Assembly: GCA_905147135.1 (NCBI GenBank)
Contig: LR990049.1
Span: forward strand, 5,349,428-5,413,427
Length of the DNA stretch: 64,000 nucleotides
From: Blastobasis lacticolella
Taxonomy: Eukaryota; Arthropoda; Insecta; Lepidoptera; Blastobasidae
Reading direction: 5' to 3'
Below, piece after piece: positions 62,938 through 64,000 of this stretch. The translations under genes were made by a program, and so were the position numbers. A model generated the notes under the pieces. The model did no database searches. It worked only from the letters and a program-made list of their open reading frames with translations, and was not told the origin of the DNA. Each line of letters begins with the position of its first letter. The stretch's first letter is position 1.

Positions 62938-64000
62938 CTAGGGAATAGGGTGTAATTATTAGAGTCCATTCATAGTAAGACAATAGTGACTAAATGTGTT
63001 TTCACAATAGTGTAAAAGTCAAAAAATAAATATTAAAAAAAAAAACGGTTGTCTGTAAAGTCAGTTTACTAACGATAGTTGAACGTGACAACGTCATAAG
63101 AAAATACTGATGGAATGGTTGCATTTTTCAAAAGAAAATTTTAATATGTTGTAGAGAGACAGATGTCGAACGCTGCCGAACGCGGAGGCCGATTGTGCCT
63201 CTTTGTCGCTCGTTCCGCGCTCTCGCTTGCACTTCAAGCCTTAAATGGAACGCCTCAGAGCGAGGTAACGCCGCATGATTCATGTTTTTTCGTGCGTGCA
63301 GCCGTGGTGTTGCCGATGTCCTTTGGCGGCGGTAACCATTTGCAGTCATCTCTAGGCTAATTACGTAACTCTGTTGCTAACAATTCTGATTTCAATGATT
63401 TAAATTGTTACTTTTACGATTACGTATGATCGATTTCATAGTTTGTTTATTTAAATTAAACTTTGTTAGTTACTGAACTCACGAACTCGATGATACGCAA
63501 AGTAACAATTTCAATCATTGAAATCAGAGAATTGATAGCATCCGAGTAAAAAATAGCCTACATGTGGCCCGCTAGCATGTTTACATACCGTATAACATCA
63601 AAAAATTATACAAACTAAAAATATCATTAGTTAGGTAATAATTCATTATACAAATTTGAAAAAAAGACGAAGCTGTTCGTAAGTAATACGCTCATTGATG
63701 ACAAGCGATTAATTTATCTAGATATTGATATTGCAAAACAAATATTTTATATAAAGCATAGAAAAGTACTCACTTTTCGTTTCATAACACTTTATAATTT
63801 GTACTACTGTCAGTTGATTCGGACGTATCGTGGTCCTATTATAGTTATGAAATGTTAAACAGCAATGTCGCGAGTATTTTTATCTTTAAAATTTTAATTT
63901 GTTGTGGAGAGACAGATGTCGAACGCTGCCGAACGCGGAGGCCGATTGTGCCTCTTTGTCGCTCGTTCCGCGCTCTCGCTTGCACTTCAAGCCTTAAATG
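62938..64000. repeat. Staufen intron with a direct repeat and an inverted repeat
   Basis: About 63137-63247 recurs at about 63889-63999 with few differences ('gacagatgtcgaacgctgcc', 'ttccgcgctctcgcttgc'); the second copy runs off the window. Between them 63381-63414 and 63499-63534 are inverted ('ctgatttcaatgatt', 'aatcattgaaatcag'). The layout suggests a transposon with long repeated ends or a local duplication. No exon is seen. Confidence 0.6.

Overview
The window looks like nuclear DNA of a moth or butterfly (Lepidoptera). Its conserved genes are animal genes cut into short exons with GT-AG introns. The intergenic and intronic DNA is AT-rich and packed with tRNA-derived SINEs, RTE-type LINE fragments, a mariner relic and many small inverted-repeat (MITE-like) elements of kinds I associate with lepidopteran genomes. 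I cannot name the species.

Layout: (1) 1-20.9 kb holds the 3' half of a PAS-domain serine/threonine kinase gene (Pask, + strand). Nine exons cover the whole kinase domain and the C-terminus; the PAS domains lie upstream of the window. Its 10.7-kb intron 3122-13868 contains a complete opposite-strand MADF-BESS gene (7723-9972), a 5'-truncated RTE LINE with a 14-bp target duplication, a second LINE fragment, and a PIF/Harbinger-like element with perfect 28-bp terminal repeats and a broken Myb/SANT-type gene. (2) 20.9-35.2 kb is intergenic and repeat-rich: a putative 4.1-kb TA-flanked inverted-repeat element, an inverted SINE pair, mariner and RTE remains, and one orphan terminal-exon candidate. 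(3) 35.3-55.7 kb is a complete 15-exon prolyl endopeptidase gene (Prep, + strand; 731 codons from the upstream Met, 705 from the next). All splice phases join in frame and the catalytic Ser, Asp and His are present. (4) 59.8-62.9 kb holds the last four coding exons of staufen on the - strand, including dsRBD5, converging on Prep; the rest lies beyond the right edge.

Main points for a second look: the Pask stop codon (TAG, 19830-19832) is followed in the same frame by 67 further sense codons with coding-like GC-rich third positions and a hydrophobic, tail-anchor-like segment, which suggests programmed readthrough to a membrane-anchored kinase. The Pask exon ending at 15957 has its 3' end and splice donor repeated 17 times as a 62-bp minisatellite. 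Similar exon-edge duplications occur at three other splice junctions (Pask 3121, Prep 44105, staufen 60689). Prep carries a signal-peptide-like N-terminal extension. A perfect 50-bp-arm hairpin lies at 57157-57277.

Pask, Prep and staufen are not an operon; they are independent neighbours. All reading was done by eye from sequence, with no database search.
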